Positions 11,801-21,771 of a DNA stretch of 64,000 nt are shown here, in pieces. Position 1 is the first letter of the stretch, and each line of letters opens with the position of its first letter. The notes under the pieces are model-generated. The model saw only the letters and a list, made by a program, of their open reading frames with translations, was not told where the DNA came from and made no database searches. The position numbers and the translations under genes are program-made. Source of the DNA: an uncultured Lactobacillus sp. (GTDB taxonomy: Bacteria > Bacillota > Bacilli > Lactobacillales > Lactobacillaceae); assembly GCF_910589175.1 (NCBI RefSeq), contig NZ_CAJURR010000010.1, forward strand, positions 4,582 through 68,581, read 5' to 3'.

Positions 11801-12427
11801 TTAATCATATTGTGTTAAATTGAATTCTTTAATTATATCAAATAATTTTTTTGCATAACCTGGATCTGTCGCATATCCATCTGTTTCTAATGCTTGTGCT
11901 TGAGTGGCATAATCTTTGGCAGCTAAAACATGCTGATATTGGTTTCTATTCCAAGTAGTCCCATTCACAAATAAGCGTGTATGTGCCTCAATTGATTCTT
12001 CATAAGTATCGTAAACTCGAAAACGTCCCGTAACTGTTTCCCAATGATCATTAACAAATTCAGAGGTCGTTAACTCGCGACTTGTATTAGGATCCGTTCC
12101 CTTAACGCCAAATAAATTATTGTATTTTCTAGAAAGCTCACTCTGACCAAAATTACTTTCTAGACAAGCTTGCGCAATCGTAACGCTTGGAAATAGACCA
12201 TATGGCTTGTCGGATCGTTGTGCAATTGGGGCCACTACTTTAATAAACTTTTCTTTGCTTTGAAGAGATCGTTCTTTTTCTAATTGTGCCTGACGCAATC
12301 GTTCATTATTCACAGTTTGCTGACGCCAGTACAAAAAGCCTGATAAAATTATTACCAAAGTAAAACAAATCGCAAATGCTCTTGCAATTATATACTGGAT
12401 ATTTTTTTGACGGCGTCTACGCGACAT
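11801..12427 (-). CDS. Membrane-anchored glucosaminidase (GH73-type peptidoglycan hydrolase)
   Basis: A wall hydrolase expected to cut the glycan strand of peptidoglycan. It has an Arg/Lys-rich N-terminus, one transmembrane anchor (about residues 14-33), a short charged linker, then the glucosaminidase (FlgJ/LytG-like) domain with SVTIAQACLESNFGQSELS, where the Glu is the likely catalytic acid, followed by NNLFGVKG. The 208 residues fit short single-domain members with no wall-binding repeats. It starts right after the ECF transporter gene stops (1-base gap), so the two are probably cotranscribed. It may act in cell separation or growth. Confidence 0.85.
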   Translation of the reverse strand: MSRRRRQKNIQYIIARAFAICFTLVIILSGFLYWRQQTVNNERLRQAQLEKERSLQSKEKFIKVVAPIAQRSDKPYGLFPSVTIAQACLESNFGQSELSRKYNNLFGVKGTDPNTSRELTTSEFVNDHWETVTGRFRVYDTYEESIEAHTRLFVNGTTWNRNQYQHVLAAKDYATQAQALETDGYATDPGYAKKLFDIIKEFNLTQYD

Positions 12428-12428
12428 T

Positions 12429-13046
12429 TTAACTCATCTTCCTTTTCATTACTTGCTTCAAAGGCATCGCAATTGCGGGTGTAAGAACAGCAGTAAAGAT
12501 GGCTTCTACAATACCATTAATGCCTAAAACACTAATTAAAATAGCAATTAAAGGAGCTGAATTTTGAGTTTGACCTAATGAATGAAGTAAAACAGATGGA
12601 TCCTTCATGTACCAAAGACTAGTAATACCAACTACAAGGAGTGTATTAGTCAAAGAAGTACATAATCCCGTGATTGTATAAATAATAGTTTTTTGGAATT
12701 TTGAATCATTCTTTGCAGCTTGTCCAATCATTCCTGCAATAAAACCCGCAGCTGTACGAGGAACTAAAGCAATAAGAATGTTTCGGAATAAAAGCATGCT
12801 GACAATGTCACCTGGTTGCGTATATGCAACAAACATACTCAATAAGCCCCAAAATAAACCAATTGATGCTCCAAAACCTGGTCCCATTAAACATCCGGCC
12901 AATGCAACTGTTAAAGGAATAGTTGTAATAGAGGGTAATCCTGGCAAAATACGGATGTAACCTATATAAGGGACAAAGGTCTGAACTAAAATAATTGCAA
13001 CAAAAATAGCACTGATGGCAATTCTAAAAGTCTTCTTACTAATCAT
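12429..13046 (-). CDS. ECF transporter S component, substrate unknown
   Basis: An integral membrane protein with about six hydrophobic segments and an N-terminal AISAIFVAIILVQ stretch. It resembles the substrate-binding S components of energy-coupling factor vitamin transporters, which share the EcfAA'T module encoded elsewhere. Its 205 residues are normal. No riboswitch fits in the short gap between this gene and the upstream tRNA terminator, so the substrate (a vitamin or precursor) cannot be deduced from regulation. It is coupled to the downstream glucosaminidase gene. Confidence 0.75.
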   Translation of the reverse strand: MISKKTFRIAISAIFVAIILVQTFVPYIGYIRILPGLPSITTIPLTVALAGCLMGPGFGASIGLFWGLLSMFVAYTQPGDIVSMLLFRNILIALVPRTAAGFIAGMIGQAAKNDSKFQKTIIYTITGLCTSLTNTLLVVGITSLWYMKDPSVLLHSLGQTQNSAPLIAILISVLGINGIVEAIFTAVLTPAIAMPLKQVMKRKMS

Positions 13047-13080
13047 AGTCTTTCCTACTTTATTAATTTATAACTTTAAC

Positions 13081-13113
13081 AAAAAAGGAAGCCGCATTTG
13101 CGACTTCCTTTTC
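13081..13113 (-). terminator. Terminator after tRNA-Leu
   Basis: The stem AAGGAAGCCGCA/TGCGACTTCCTT (one mismatch) with a run of six T on the minus strand follows directly after the tRNA gene. Confidence 0.8.
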
Positions 13114-13117
13114 TTAG

Positions 13118-13206
13118 TGGTGCGGGCGAGAAGACTCGAACTTCCACGATCTAAAAGCGATCACAAGATCCTTAGTCTTGCGCGTCTGCCATTCCGCCAC
13201 GCCCGC
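13118..13206 (-). tRNA. tRNA-Leu (anticodon AAG)
   Basis: A class II tRNA with acceptor GCGGGCG/CGCCCGC, a D arm, an anticodon stem CAAGA/TCTTG with loop CTAAGGA (anticodon AAG), a long variable arm, a T arm with TTCGAGT, and an encoded CCA (13118-13120). The A at position 34 is unusual in bacteria and would probably need conversion to inosine to read CUU/CUC. Confidence 0.93.
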
Positions 13207-13274
13207 GGTACTTAAATAATATACCAGATAATTTAGAAAAGATCAAACAAATATTTTAAATTTTTAAATTAATA

Positions 13275-13313
13275 AAATACTCTTACTATCTTTTGCTAAT
13301 AGTAGGAGTATTT
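13275..13313 (-). terminator. Terminator after the msm operon
   Basis: Arms 13275-13289 and 13299-13313 form a 15-base stem with one mismatch, located just after the gtfA stop. The T-run is weak. Confidence 0.65.
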
Positions 13314-13318
13314 ACTAA

Positions 13319-14761
13319 CTAGAATTCAACTTTTTTATTATCAGCAGTTACATCATACGTTAATTTCTCTAAATTTGCATGTAATTTCACCTGATGAGAA
13401 CCACTTTTATCTTCTCTAATAATTTCAATTTCATTTTCACTGGGAGCACTTGCTATTTCACTGCCATTTAAATCAAAGGCTGGGTGAGTATTTCTAAATT
13501 TGAATAAATTAAGTAATGCTTGCACTATTGGCCGCTTTACTTCTTGCGACACTTCTTTGCGACTATAATAATGACGATTAATGTTCCGCCCCTCTTTAGT
13601 TTTCTCTAGTAGGTCAATATCATTTTTACCTGCAAGCATCCCCACATAATAAACTTGCGGAATACCTGGCGCAAAGATTTGCAATAAACGAGCCATAAAG
13701 TACTTTTTATCATCATCCCCTAAAGCAGAATAAAATGTTGAGTTGATTTGATAAATATCTAAATTATGATATTCAGCGCTTGAATATTTCTTTTTAACGT
13801 TGGCACCAACCTTATATAATTCTTCACTAGTATATTTAATTTCCGCAGGCGTCAAAATATCTCTTGCATCTACCACACCAATTCCATCATGGGTATCTAA
13901 AGTAGTGAACTGCTTCATTGGAGATTTATTTATCCAGTTCACTAACCGACTGCTTTTGCCAGAATAAAGTGAATATAAAATAACCATTGGTAAAGCAAAA
14001 TCATAGACAAAGTAACCGTGTTTTGCAAGCTTGAACGGCATTGAGTAATGTTCATGAATTTCTGGCAAAATTATTGCACCTTTAGAAGAAATGTCATCTT
14101 TAATGTGCTGTAATAAATTCCAAATTTCTGGCTCAACAAAGAAATCATTTGTATCTAATTTTTTAACAGCATAAGCAAACGCATCTAGTCTAATAATATC
14201 TGCACCATGATCAATCAATTTATTAAGTGTAATATTAATGAAATTTTGTGTTACTTTTTTTCTAATATCTAAATCAATCTGTTCAGGTCCAAATGTATTC
14301 CAAAGATTCTCTTTACTGCCATCTGTAAACGTTATTTCTTGATAAGGGGCCTTATCTTTTCGCTTATAGATTAGATCAATATCTTTTTGCGTCGGACGAC
14401 CTTTAGGCCAGAATTCATCCCAACTTAAAAACAAATCTTTATAAGGACTTTTTTCCTTATTCTTTTTAAAATCTTCATAATACCTAGAGTGACGAGAAAT
14501 ATGATTGATCATAAAATCAAACATTAGATAATATTTTTTGCCCAATTTTTCTATATCTGCCCAATCACCAAATCTCGGGTCCACCATTGTATAATCAGTT
14601 GGAGCAAAACCTCTATCACCGGTTGAAGGGAAAAACGGTAGTAAATGAATCCCTCCAACTGCACCATTTAAATCTGATTCCAATACATCTTGTAGATCTT
14701 TAATATTTTTACCAAGACTATCCGGATATGTAATTAACATTACTTTATTTGCTATTGACAT
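13319..14761 (-). CDS. gtfA: Sucrose phosphorylase (GH13)
   Basis: GtfA cleaves sucrose with phosphate to glucose-1-phosphate and fructose in the cytoplasm. The 480-residue size and the GH13 subfamily 18 pattern are visible: [12 protein letters not shown] near the N-terminus, [15 protein letters not shown] with the catalytic Asp, ILPEIHEH with the acid/base Glu, and TLDTHDGIG (conserved HD). It is the last gene of the msm operon, 15 bases after msmK. In L. acidophilus the same gene closes the fructo-oligosaccharide operon, giving the sucrose released or imported a phosphorolytic route. Confidence 0.93.
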   Translation of the reverse strand: MSIANKVMLITYPDSLGKNIKDLQDVLESDLNGAVGGIHLLPFFPSTGDRGFAPTDYTMVDPRFGDWADIEKLGKKYYLMFDFMINHISRHSRYYEDFKKNKEKSPYKDLFLSWDEFWPKGRPTQKDIDLIYKRKDKAPYQEITFTDGSKENLWNTFGPEQIDLDIRKKVTQNFINITLNKLIDHGADIIRLDAFAYAVKKLDTNDFFVEPEIWNLLQHIKDDISSKGAIILPEIHEHYSMPFKLAKHGYFVYDFALPMVILYSLYSGKSSRLVNWINKSPMKQFTTLDTHDGIGVVDARDILTPAEIKYTSEELYKVGANVKKKYSSAEYHNLDIYQINSTFYSALGDDDKKYFMARLLQIFAPGIPQVYYVGMLAGKNDIDLLEKTKEGRNINRHYYSRKEVSQEVKRPIVQALLNLFKFRNTHPAFDLNGSEIASAPSENEIEIIREDKSGSHQVKLHANLEKLTYDVTADNKKVEF

Positions 14762-14776
14762 AACTTTACCTAATTT

Positions 14777-15889
14777 TTAGTTAACAAGTGCCTTTTCACT
14801 CTCTATATCAAAGAAATGTGCTTTATTCATATCAAAACCCATCTTTACTTTTGCACCTGGCTTAACAAAGTCGCGTGCATTAACTTTTGATACTAGTTCT
14901 GTTGGGCCAAGTGTACAGTAAAGCTGAGTCTCGTCTCCTAATAATTCAGAAACTGATACAATTGCTTCAACTACATTTTCGGGAAATGATTCTAAAAATA
15001 CTTCTTCCGCATGAACATCTTCTGGGCGAATACCAAAAATTAACTCTTTTCCCTCGTAACCTTTTTCCTTCAAAGTTTTTAACTTTCCTCCCGGAACGGG
15101 AATAGTAAACTCTTCATTTTCTTTATCAATAATTTTGCCATCTTTTAAAATGACATGGAAAAAGTTCATTGCTGGTAATCCTATAAAACCTGCAACAAAA
15201 ATATTTGCTGGCTTATTGTAAACTTCCATTGGTGTACCTACCTGCTGTTGAACTCCATCTTTAATTACAACAATCCTATCCGCCAAAGTCATAGCTTCAG
15301 TTTGATCGTGAGTAACGTAAATTGTAGTGGTTTTTAAATCCTGATGGATTTTTACGATTTCAGCACGCATAGTAACACGTAATTTTGCATCTAGATTGGA
15401 CAAAGGCTCGTCCATTAAAAAGATTGGAGCATCACGCACAATTGCACGTCCTAAAGCAACCCGCTGACGCTGACCGCCTGATAAAGCTGCTGGCTTACGT
15501 TTCAGATATTGCGTTAACCCTAAAATTTTTGCAGCTTTTTGAACCTTTTCATCAATTTTATCTTTTGAATACTTCTTTAGCTTTAAGCCAAAGCTCATAT
15601 TGTCATAAACACTCATATGGGGATATAAGGCATAGTTCTGAAAAACCATAGCAATATCACGGTCTTTTGGAGCCACATCATTCATTACTTTTCCACCGAT
15701 TTTTAGTGTCCCGCTAGAGATATCCTCTAATCCAGCTATCATTCGTAAAGTTGTAGATTTACCGCAACCAGACGGTCCAACAAAAACAATAAATTCGTGA
15801 TCATCAATATGTAAGTTAAAATCTGATACAGAATCTTTATCATTACCCTCATATTTTTTATATACGTGATCAAGATCTACTTTAACCAT
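14777..15889 (-). CDS. msmK: Sugar ABC transporter ATP-binding protein MsmK
   Basis: The ATPase that powers the MsmEFG oligosaccharide importer. It has the Walker [11 protein letters not shown]-loop, signature LSGGQRQR, Walker [15 protein letters not shown], the switch His in [14 protein letters not shown], and a C-terminal TOBE/MOI-type regulatory domain (from about residue 230). I place the start at the ATG at 15889 ([11 protein letters not shown]), because GGAGG lies 10 bases upstream inside the end of bfrA; the longer frame would overlap bfrA. ATPases of this type can serve several sugar importers. Confidence 0.93.
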   Translation of the reverse strand: MVKVDLDHVYKKYEGNDKDSVSDFNLHIDDHEFIVFVGPSGCGKSTTLRMIAGLEDISSGTLKIGGKVMNDVAPKDRDIAMVFQNYALYPHMSVYDNMSFGLKLKKYSKDKIDEKVQKAAKILGLTQYLKRKPAALSGGQRQRVALGRAIVRDAPIFLMDEPLSNLDAKLRVTMRAEIVKIHQDLKTTTIYVTHDQTEAMTLADRIVVIKDGVQQQVGTPMEVYNKPANIFVAGFIGLPAMNFFHVILKDGKIIDKENEEFTIPVPGGKLKTLKEKGYEGKELIFGIRPEDVHAEEVFLESFPENVVEAIVSVSELLGDETQLYCTLGPTELVSKVNARDFVKPGAKVKMGFDMNKAHFFDIESEKALVN

Positions 15890-15891
15890 TT

Positions 15892-17178
15892 TTATTTTTC
15901 CTCCCAAGTCAAACGATAAATTTCACTAATAAAAGTTACTATACTCAAGCTATCATGCTTGCTAAATAATTCTAAAGTTGAATTATCAATTACAAATATT
16001 AAACAGGATACTTTACTATTCCAATTAACTTTCTTCTCAAAAACAGGTCCATCAATATTGATTAGATAATCTTCATCTGACTTCTCAATTGAGATGTTTC
16101 CATTAATTCCATGCAATACTAATTTCTTATCTTTTGGAAAACAAAAGTTCAATTTATACGAACCATTTTCAATACTTTGATCTATTGGCGTGTTTATCTC
16201 GTCTATCTTACCAATTGGAACTTGATGTAAGTAACCATCATTATCTAACAATTTTCTTGGAATTCCCATTATTCCATTCCAAGCATGACCGGTTCTATCC
16301 AAATAATTAACATGATCTACACTTCTTAACCAAGGAATTAAAATATGTTCTCCATTTTTAATTAATGATTGTGGAGCATAAAAATCATCTCCACTATCTA
16401 AGCGATGAATTTTCTCTACGTTAAATTGAAACTCTTTCCAATCTAATTTTCCTTGAGCACTATAAACAATACTATTTTTACCTTTACCTAAAATAGAACT
16501 AAAAATCAAATAGTCATTATCTTTAAAAGCGATTAAATCAGGACATTCAGTCATAACACCTAATGCTGGATCATCTTTCAGTAAAACTGTTTTAAACTTC
16601 CAATTTAATAAATCACTAGATTCAAATAATACAATTGTTCCTTTACCATCAATAGCCACTGCTACTACACAATAATACTTACCATTGTGTTCAAATACTT
16701 TGGGGTCCCGAAAGTTAGATTCATCAACATTATATGGAATATCTCTAGCCGTCATAACTGGATTGTTTTTATACTTAGTAAAATCAACTCCATTGTCTGT
16801 ATACGCAATGCATTGAGTTTCTACCACATGTCCCTTTTCTTCAACATGTCCTGTATAAATAACGTATAACCGATCACCCTTTTTAATTGCAGAACCCGAA
16901 AAAACTCCACTTTTGTCATAATCATGGTCTGGTTGCATTGCAATTGGCATATCTTGCCAATTAAGTAAATCTTTACTTCGTGCATGCCCCCAATACATTT
17001 TGTTCCAAGAAGTTCCATACGGATTATATTGATAGAATAATTGATAATAATTTTGGTAATAAACTAATCCATTTGGATCATTTAACCAGCCATAAGGAGC
17101 AGTGAAATGAAATTCAGGTCTGAGAATATCTTGATCCAAATTTCTTATTTTCTTGTATAAAGATTCATTTGCTTTCAT
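15892..17178 (-). CDS. bfrA: Beta-fructosidase (GH32), intracellular
   Basis: Hydrolyses fructose from short fructo-oligosaccharides or sucrose. GH32 hallmarks are present: WLNDPNG with the nucleophile Asp33, NFRDPKV (RDP motif, transition-state Asp) and TECPDL (acid/base Glu). No signal peptide is present, so it acts on imported oligosaccharides. The 428 residues are short for GH32 and the C-terminal beta-sandwich looks reduced. The ATG overlaps the msmG stop by one base (TAATG), showing coupling. The gene order matches the fructo-oligosaccharide operon of L. acidophilus. Confidence 0.93.
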   Translation of the reverse strand: MKANESLYKKIRNLDQDILRPEFHFTAPYGWLNDPNGLVYYQNYYQLFYQYNPYGTSWNKMYWGHARSKDLLNWQDMPIAMQPDHDYDKSGVFSGSAIKKGDRLYVIYTGHVEEKGHVVETQCIAYTDNGVDFTKYKNNPVMTARDIPYNVDESNFRDPKVFEHNGKYYCVVAVAIDGKGTIVLFESSDLLNWKFKTVLLKDDPALGVMTECPDLIAFKDNDYLIFSSILGKGKNSIVYSAQGKLDWKEFQFNVEKIHRLDSGDDFYAPQSLIKNGEHILIPWLRSVDHVNYLDRTGHAWNGIMGIPRKLLDNDGYLHQVPIGKIDEINTPIDQSIENGSYKLNFCFPKDKKLVLHGINGNISIEKSDEDYLINIDGPVFEKKVNWNSKVSCLIFVIDNSTLELFSKHDSLSIVTFISEIYRLTWEEK

Positions 17179-18032
17179 TATTTATCTCCATTTCCTGCAG
17201 TACCCATTCCTTGAGTTAAATACTTTTGGAAGAAAATATAGACTAAAATCAGTGGAATAGTTGAAATAGTCAAAATAGCCATAACCTGATTCATATATAC
17301 CGGTTGAGTATTGTTAATATTAGTAATAGCAACTTGCAGTGGGAATTGATCTGAGTTTACTAAAACCATTAATGGCCATACGTAATCATTCCAGCTTCCA
17401 ATAAATGACAAAGTTCCGACAGTAGCAACAGTTGGAAGAGTCATTGGTAATAAAATCTTCCAGAAAATTTTCAAATTGTTTGCACCATCCAGTTCGGCCG
17501 CTTCAGTAATACTATCTGGAATATCAGCAAAGGCATTTCTAAACATATAAATATAAAATGGACTAGACATGCCTGGCAAAATAACTGCTAAAGGTGAGTT
17601 CAAAATATGCAAAAACTTCGCTACTTGGAATTGCTGAATAAGTAAAGTTGTGCCCGGAATAACTAACAACGCAATCATTAAAGCAAACAACAACTTTCTG
17701 CCTGTAAACTTAAATTTAGCAAATCCATAACCTGCTAACGAATTGATAACAATTGAACCAATTGTTAAGCTAGTCGCATAAAATACACTGTTTAAAATAT
17801 AACGAACAACATTAAATCTTCTAAATACTCCGGCATAAGCCTTTCCCCATTCGCTAAAACTCCCTGGTAAAAAAGCCTTAACATTATTAATATTTGAATA
17901 AATTTCCGACTCTGGTTTCATCGAAGAGACGATCATCCACACAAGTGGAAACAAGAAAAATAGAGCCAAAATCGTAATTAAAACTGTAGTCCAAATAATA
18001 TGAAATTTTTTTCGAGAAATCATTTTATTCAT
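17178..18032 (-). CDS. msmG: Sugar ABC transporter permease MsmG
   Basis: One of two membrane subunits of the oligosaccharide importer, with about six transmembrane helices (MalG-like). The EAA loop that docks the ATPase is visible as EAAELDGANNLKIFWKILLP. Several in-frame ATG codons lie at the start (18041, 18038, 18032, 18023) and overlap the end of msmF; 18032 has the best spacing to a GGAG. It follows msmF and precedes bfrA without gaps. Confidence 0.92.
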   Translation of the reverse strand: MNKMISRKKFHIIWTTVLITILALFFLFPLVWMIVSSMKPESEIYSNINNVKAFLPGSFSEWGKAYAGVFRRFNVVRYILNSVFYATSLTIGSIVINSLAGYGFAKFKFTGRKLLFALMIALLVIPGTTLLIQQFQVAKFLHILNSPLAVILPGMSSPFYIYMFRNAFADIPDSITEAAELDGANNLKIFWKILLPMTLPTVATVGTLSFIGSWNDYVWPLMVLVNSDQFPLQVAITNINNTQPVYMNQVMAILTISTIPLILVYIFFQKYLTQGMGTAGNGDK

Positions 18033-18909
18033 TCTCATCATCTCCAGCCCCAGTTATCTTTCTTTGAACGATAGTAAAGATAATAATAATAATTCCGTAA
18101 ACTACACTCATTGCACTAGCATAACCTAATTGACGATCAGTAAAACCGGTACGATAAATATAGTAAATTGGAGTCATAGTAGCGTTTTGCGGACCACCTT
18201 GGGTCATAATCATAGGCTGAATCATTAAATTAAAAGCACCAATAAATGTTGTGGTCAAAATCATAATGGAAGTTGGCTTTAGCATTGGCAAAGTAATATG
18301 AAGAAATCTTTGCCAGGGGTTGGCGCCATCTAATTCGGCCGCCTCATACAATGAGTTCGGGATATTTTGTAAACCAGCTAGAAAAATCAACATTTGATAT
18401 CCTGCACCCTGCCACGCGGAAACTCCAATAATAGCAAACATTGCTTGCTTTGGAGAAGTTAAAAATGGTTGCGGTTTAATATGAAAAACACTTAAAATTC
18501 CATTTAGTAATCCTTGATCTGGATTTAAAATATATAGCCATAAAATAGACACAACAGTTAATGAAATAACTTGGGGAGCAAAAAATGAAATTTTAAAAAA
18601 TGTATTTCCAGAACGTTTTTTATTAATAATTAAAGCTAATCCTAAAGCTGTCCCAACTTGAATAGGCATAATAAATACAACAAATTGAGCAATATTCTTT
18701 AAACTTTGTAAAAATACAGGATCTTTAAAAGTATTAATATAGTTTGTTAATCCGATGAAGTGCTTTGACCAAGGAGTTAAAATATTGTAATCCGTAAATG
18801 AATAGTCAAATGACATTAAAAATGGAATTATTAAAAATGCACACAAAATTAACAATGCTGGCATCACATACAGCCAACCAATTTGACGTTTTATTCCTTT
18901 AACTTGCAT
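18025..18909 (-). CDS. msmF: Sugar ABC transporter permease MsmF
   Basis: The partner permease (MalF-like) with six predicted membrane helices and the EAA loop EAAELDGANPWQRFLHITLP. The 294 residues are typical. It overlaps msmG and lies 16 bases after msmE. Together with MsmG it forms the channel for fructo-oligosaccharides, by analogy to L. acidophilus; the substrate is inferred from operon content. Confidence 0.92.
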   Translation of the reverse strand: MQVKGIKRQIGWLYVMPALLILCAFLIIPFLMSFDYSFTDYNILTPWSKHFIGLTNYINTFKDPVFLQSLKNIAQFVVFIMPIQVGTALGLALIINKKRSGNTFFKISFFAPQVISLTVVSILWLYILNPDQGLLNGILSVFHIKPQPFLTSPKQAMFAIIGVSAWQGAGYQMLIFLAGLQNIPNSLYEAAELDGANPWQRFLHITLPMLKPTSIMILTTTFIGAFNLMIQPMIMTQGGPQNATMTPIYYIYRTGFTDRQLGYASAMSVVYGIIIIIFTIVQRKITGAGDDENE

Positions 18910-18925
18910 AAATACTCACCTACTT

Positions 18926-20212
18926 TTAATTTTCTAGGTACTTTTGCATAACTTTAGTTTGTGCATCCAATACTTTTTGTACATCTGGATTCTTTTGATA
19001 TAAGGTTACATTTTGCACTGTTTCCGCAAAAGTTCTTGTGATTTGTGGATAATTTACTAAAACGGGACGAGCTTTACCTGTAGTTTGGTTTTGTTTAATG
19101 AAGAATCTCATAGCTGGATCAACTTTGGAAACCATCATCTTAGAAACACTCTTACGTGCTGGCAAAACTGTGTTGGCCATATCACTTCTATACATACATT
19201 TTTTACTTACTAAGAAATTAATTAAGGCACCAGCTGCTTTTTTATTCTTAGCAACATTAGTCATCGCATATTGCCAAGAACCAGTCGGTGAAACAGCCTT
19301 ATGAGTTTTGGGTGAAACTGGGTAAGGTAAAACTCCCCATTTCAAATTTTTATATTGATTATTTAAAGTTTGAACTTCCCAAGTTCCAGTCATCATCATG
19401 GCATATACTCCTGTTTCAAAGCCTTTATCCTTAGGAGAAATAGTAGTATAGCCGTTCTTTACCATATCTTGAATAAACTGAAATGCTGACACTGTCTTTT
19501 TAGAATTGAAATATCCATTCGCTGTTGTTCCAGCCGGATTACAGATATTTCCACCAGCAGACCACATGAATGGTGCCAGTGAATAAAGTGACATTTCTGA
19601 GTGATCGTTTAAATTCATATTAATAACTGGTTCATGATAATAATCTTTTAGCTTCTTACAAATCACTTCAAATTGATTCCAATCCCATGGATTCTGAAGG
19701 GTAGGTAATTCTGAATCTTTAATACCCGCCTTTTTAAACATTGTCTTGTTATAATAAAAACCAATACTTGATTCTGAGTATCCAATAGCATATAACTTGC
19801 CATTATAAGTACCTTGATTTCTAATTGTTTCTAAGAAATCATTTTGATTAGTAATATATTTTCCAATTGGTTGAATAATTTTTGCTCTAGCATATGCTGC
19901 GGTATTCGGTCCATCTAAAGTTAAAACATCAGGTAAACTATTTGAATTAAGAGCAGCATTGATTTTATCTTCATAACCACCGCCTGAACCAGATCGTGGA
20001 ATAAATTGAACGCTAGCTTTGTATCCATGCTTATTTTCTTTATTAAAGTCATGAATATTTTTTAATAAAGCTTTTCCTTCTGGATCCTCATTAGAAACAT
20101 GAACCCACATTGTTACATGTTTAGTACTTTTATTAGTAGTGTTGCTACATCCAGTTAATCCAATTGCTAAAAAAATTGCTAGAATTCCCAATCCTACTTT
20201 CCATGTTTTCAT
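18926..20212 (-). CDS. msmE: Sugar-binding lipoprotein MsmE of the FOS ABC importer
   Basis: The extracellular substrate-binding protein of the importer. It has a lipoprotein signal with lipobox LTGC (Cys22) followed by a Ser/Thr/Asn/Lys linker, then a family 1 solute-binding fold (428 residues in total) with features such as GTWEVQTLNNQYKNLKWGVLPYP. It is the first structural gene after the promoter and the two operators, with a GGAGGGG-type ribosome binding site. Sugar specificity is inferred from the GH32 and GtfA partners. Confidence 0.93.
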   Translation of the reverse strand: MKTWKVGLGILAIFLAIGLTGCSNTTNKSTKHVTMWVHVSNEDPEGKALLKNIHDFNKENKHGYKASVQFIPRSGSGGGYEDKINAALNSNSLPDVLTLDGPNTAAYARAKIIQPIGKYITNQNDFLETIRNQGTYNGKLYAIGYSESSIGFYYNKTMFKKAGIKDSELPTLQNPWDWNQFEVICKKLKDYYHEPVINMNLNDHSEMSLYSLAPFMWSAGGNICNPAGTTANGYFNSKKTVSAFQFIQDMVKNGYTTISPKDKGFETGVYAMMMTGTWEVQTLNNQYKNLKWGVLPYPVSPKTHKAVSPTGSWQYAMTNVAKNKKAAGALINFLVSKKCMYRSDMANTVLPARKSVSKMMVSKVDPAMRFFIKQNQTTGKARPVLVNYPQITRTFAETVQNVTLYQKNPDVQKVLDAQTKVMQKYLEN

Positions 20213-20228
20213 AATACCCCTCCTTTTT

Positions 20229-20240
20229 TGAAACGTTTCA
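20229..20240. promoter_or_regulatory. Operator 2 of the msm operon (LacI-family/cre-type palindrome)
   Basis: A perfect palindrome TGAAACGTTTCA between the promoter and msmE. It is identical to the copy at 20278-20289 and matches LacI-family operators with a central CG, as well as the core of catabolite response elements. It could bind MsmR, CcpA or both. Confidence 0.85.
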
Positions 20241-20277
20241 TTTATACTTCAAAAAAATAATTTACTTATTTATTTTT

Positions 20278-20289
20278 TGAAACGTTTCA
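20278..20289. promoter_or_regulatory. Operator 1 of the msm operon (LacI-family/cre-type palindrome)
   Basis: A second perfect TGAAACGTTTCA, 49 bases from the other copy and starting about 12 bases downstream of the -10. It sits near +6 to +17 of the predicted transcript, where a bound repressor would block initiation or elongation. Confidence 0.85.
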
Positions 20290-20301
20290 ATTAACATCTA
20301 T

Positions 20302-20330
20302 ATAATAAACCGCTTTCACGGTTTTGTCAA
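20302..20330 (-). promoter_or_regulatory. SigA promoter of the msm operon
   Basis: TTGACA (20325-20330), a 17-base spacer and TATTAT (20302-20307) on the minus strand, almost consensus. The -35 directly abuts the msmR stop codon (20333). Confidence 0.85.
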
Positions 20331-20332
20331 TG

Positions 20333-21304
20333 TCACTTTGTTGTATTTCCTTCCCTAAATTTAACTGGATACATATATACCTCATTACCTCTTGTCGGAT
20401 CTTTTATTTTTTTTATCACTAATTCAACGGCTCCATATGCTAAATCCTTTACAGATTGAACAATTGTACTTACCCCTAGAGGCAAATCGGCTGCTAAATC
20501 CATCCCATCGAACCCAATTAATTGAATATCTTCTGGAATACGATATCCAAGTTTTTCTATTATTGGTTTTATTTTCAATAATAATGCATCATTATGCATA
20601 AATATTCCATTGATTTGAGAATGCTCTTTTAGTAGTTTTTCCACATATGGTGTAAAATCTTTTACCGGTTCTTGTAGAAAAACATCATTAAATTCAATAT
20701 TATTTTCTTTTAAATAATCCAAAAATCCTTTTCGTCTACGCATAGTATCATTAGGATAACGACTATGACTTCCAATATAGGCTAAATGATTTGCGCCACG
20801 CTTCACCAGTTCCTGCGCCGCAATACGTCCACCTTGGTAATTATCTGACGCCACATACGATACCTTTTGTTTGAAATATCTATCCAAACTTACAAAGGGA
20901 ATATTCGAATCAATATATTGGTCGATATCACTGTAAGTTATTGCAATAATAGCATCGATCTTATTTTGTTTTACCATCTTAATATATTTATTTTCCTCTT
21001 GGGGATTGCCATCTGAATTGCAAAGTAGTAGCTTATAGTCTCTTTTATCTAATGCCTTTTCTACGTAATACCCAAATTCTGAAAAAAATGGATACCAAAT
21101 TGAAGGTAAAATTAGAGCAACTGTTCTTGAAGATTGAGTCTTTAGGCCTCGTGCATATTCATCTGGTATATAATGTAATTCCTCAATTGCTTTTTCAACC
21201 TTTTCTAAAGTTATTGGTTTAATACCATGTGCGTGATTAATAACCCTTGAAACAGTTCCAAGACTAACTCCAGCTCTCTGAGCTACATCTTTCATTGTTG
21301 CCAT
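20333..21304 (-). CDS. msmR: LacI-family regulator of the msm operon
   Basis: A transcription regulator with an N-terminal helix-turn-helix (MKDVAQRAGVSLGTVSRVIN) and hinge, followed by a periplasmic-binding-protein-like sensor domain to residue 323. It probably represses the operon through the two TGAAACGTTTCA sites immediately downstream and is released by a sugar ligand. The start is supported by AGGTG upstream. No own promoter fits in the 8-base gap to the sprT-like gene, so it may be transcribed with that gene or from inside it. Confidence 0.9.
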   Translation of the reverse strand: MATMKDVAQRAGVSLGTVSRVINHAHGIKPITLEKVEKAIEELHYIPDEYARGLKTQSSRTVALILPSIWYPFFSEFGYYVEKALDKRDYKLLLCNSDGNPQEENKYIKMVKQNKIDAIIAITYSDIDQYIDSNIPFVSLDRYFKQKVSYVASDNYQGGRIAAQELVKRGANHLAYIGSHSRYPNDTMRRRKGFLDYLKENNIEFNDVFLQEPVKDFTPYVEKLLKEHSQINGIFMHNDALLLKIKPIIEKLGYRIPEDIQLIGFDGMDLAADLPLGVSTIVQSVKDLAYGAVELVIKKIKDPTRGNEVYMYPVKFREGNTTK

Positions 21305-21312
21305 TTTTTCAC

Positions 21313-21771
21313 CTATTTATTTTTTCTGATTAATGTTAATCTTCCACCGCATTTGCCACACCTATATTTTTTTGTATTTACTTTACGAACGCGAGGATAT
21401 TGAAAATGACAATTTATACATTCATAAATATAATGTCGATTTTGTCGACGTCGTAAACCGATATCGGGTGTGTAACGGCTGCCTCCAACAGCAGCAAGTA
21501 AATTCTTAAAATCACGATTGCGATGTTGATATCCGCGTCCTGCTAAATGCAAATGATAGTGTGTTAACTCATGCTTAATTATTCCAATTAAATCTGAACG
21601 GTATTTTTTCTCTAAAAAATGACCATTAATATCAATATGATGGTCATTTAAAAAGTACCTTCCACCCGTCGTTGTCATTCGATTATTAATTTTAACTTCA
21701 TGTTTAAACGGAACACGAAAATACTTTAAAGATATTTCTTCTACTAACTTTTGTAACTCTACTTGATTCAT
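21313..21771 (-). CDS. SprT-like family zinc metallopeptidase-like protein
   Basis: A 152-residue protein with an HExxH zinc motif (HELTH, residues 67-71, followed by HLH) and a C-terminal zinc ribbon (CINC...CGKC). This is the architecture of bacterial SprT/YdeK-like proteins. The family is related to eukaryotic SPRTN, which degrades DNA-protein crosslinks, but bacterial function is not established. The gene overlaps the stop of the glycosyltransferase gene by one base, which looks like incidental operon membership. Confidence 0.85.
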   Translation of the reverse strand: MNQVELQKLVEEISLKYFRVPFKHEVKINNRMTTTGGRYFLNDHHIDINGHFLEKKYRSDLIGIIKHELTHYHLHLAGRGYQHRNRDFKNLLAAVGGSRYTPDIGLRRRQNRHYIYECINCHFQYPRVRKVNTKKYRCGKCGGRLTLIRKNK

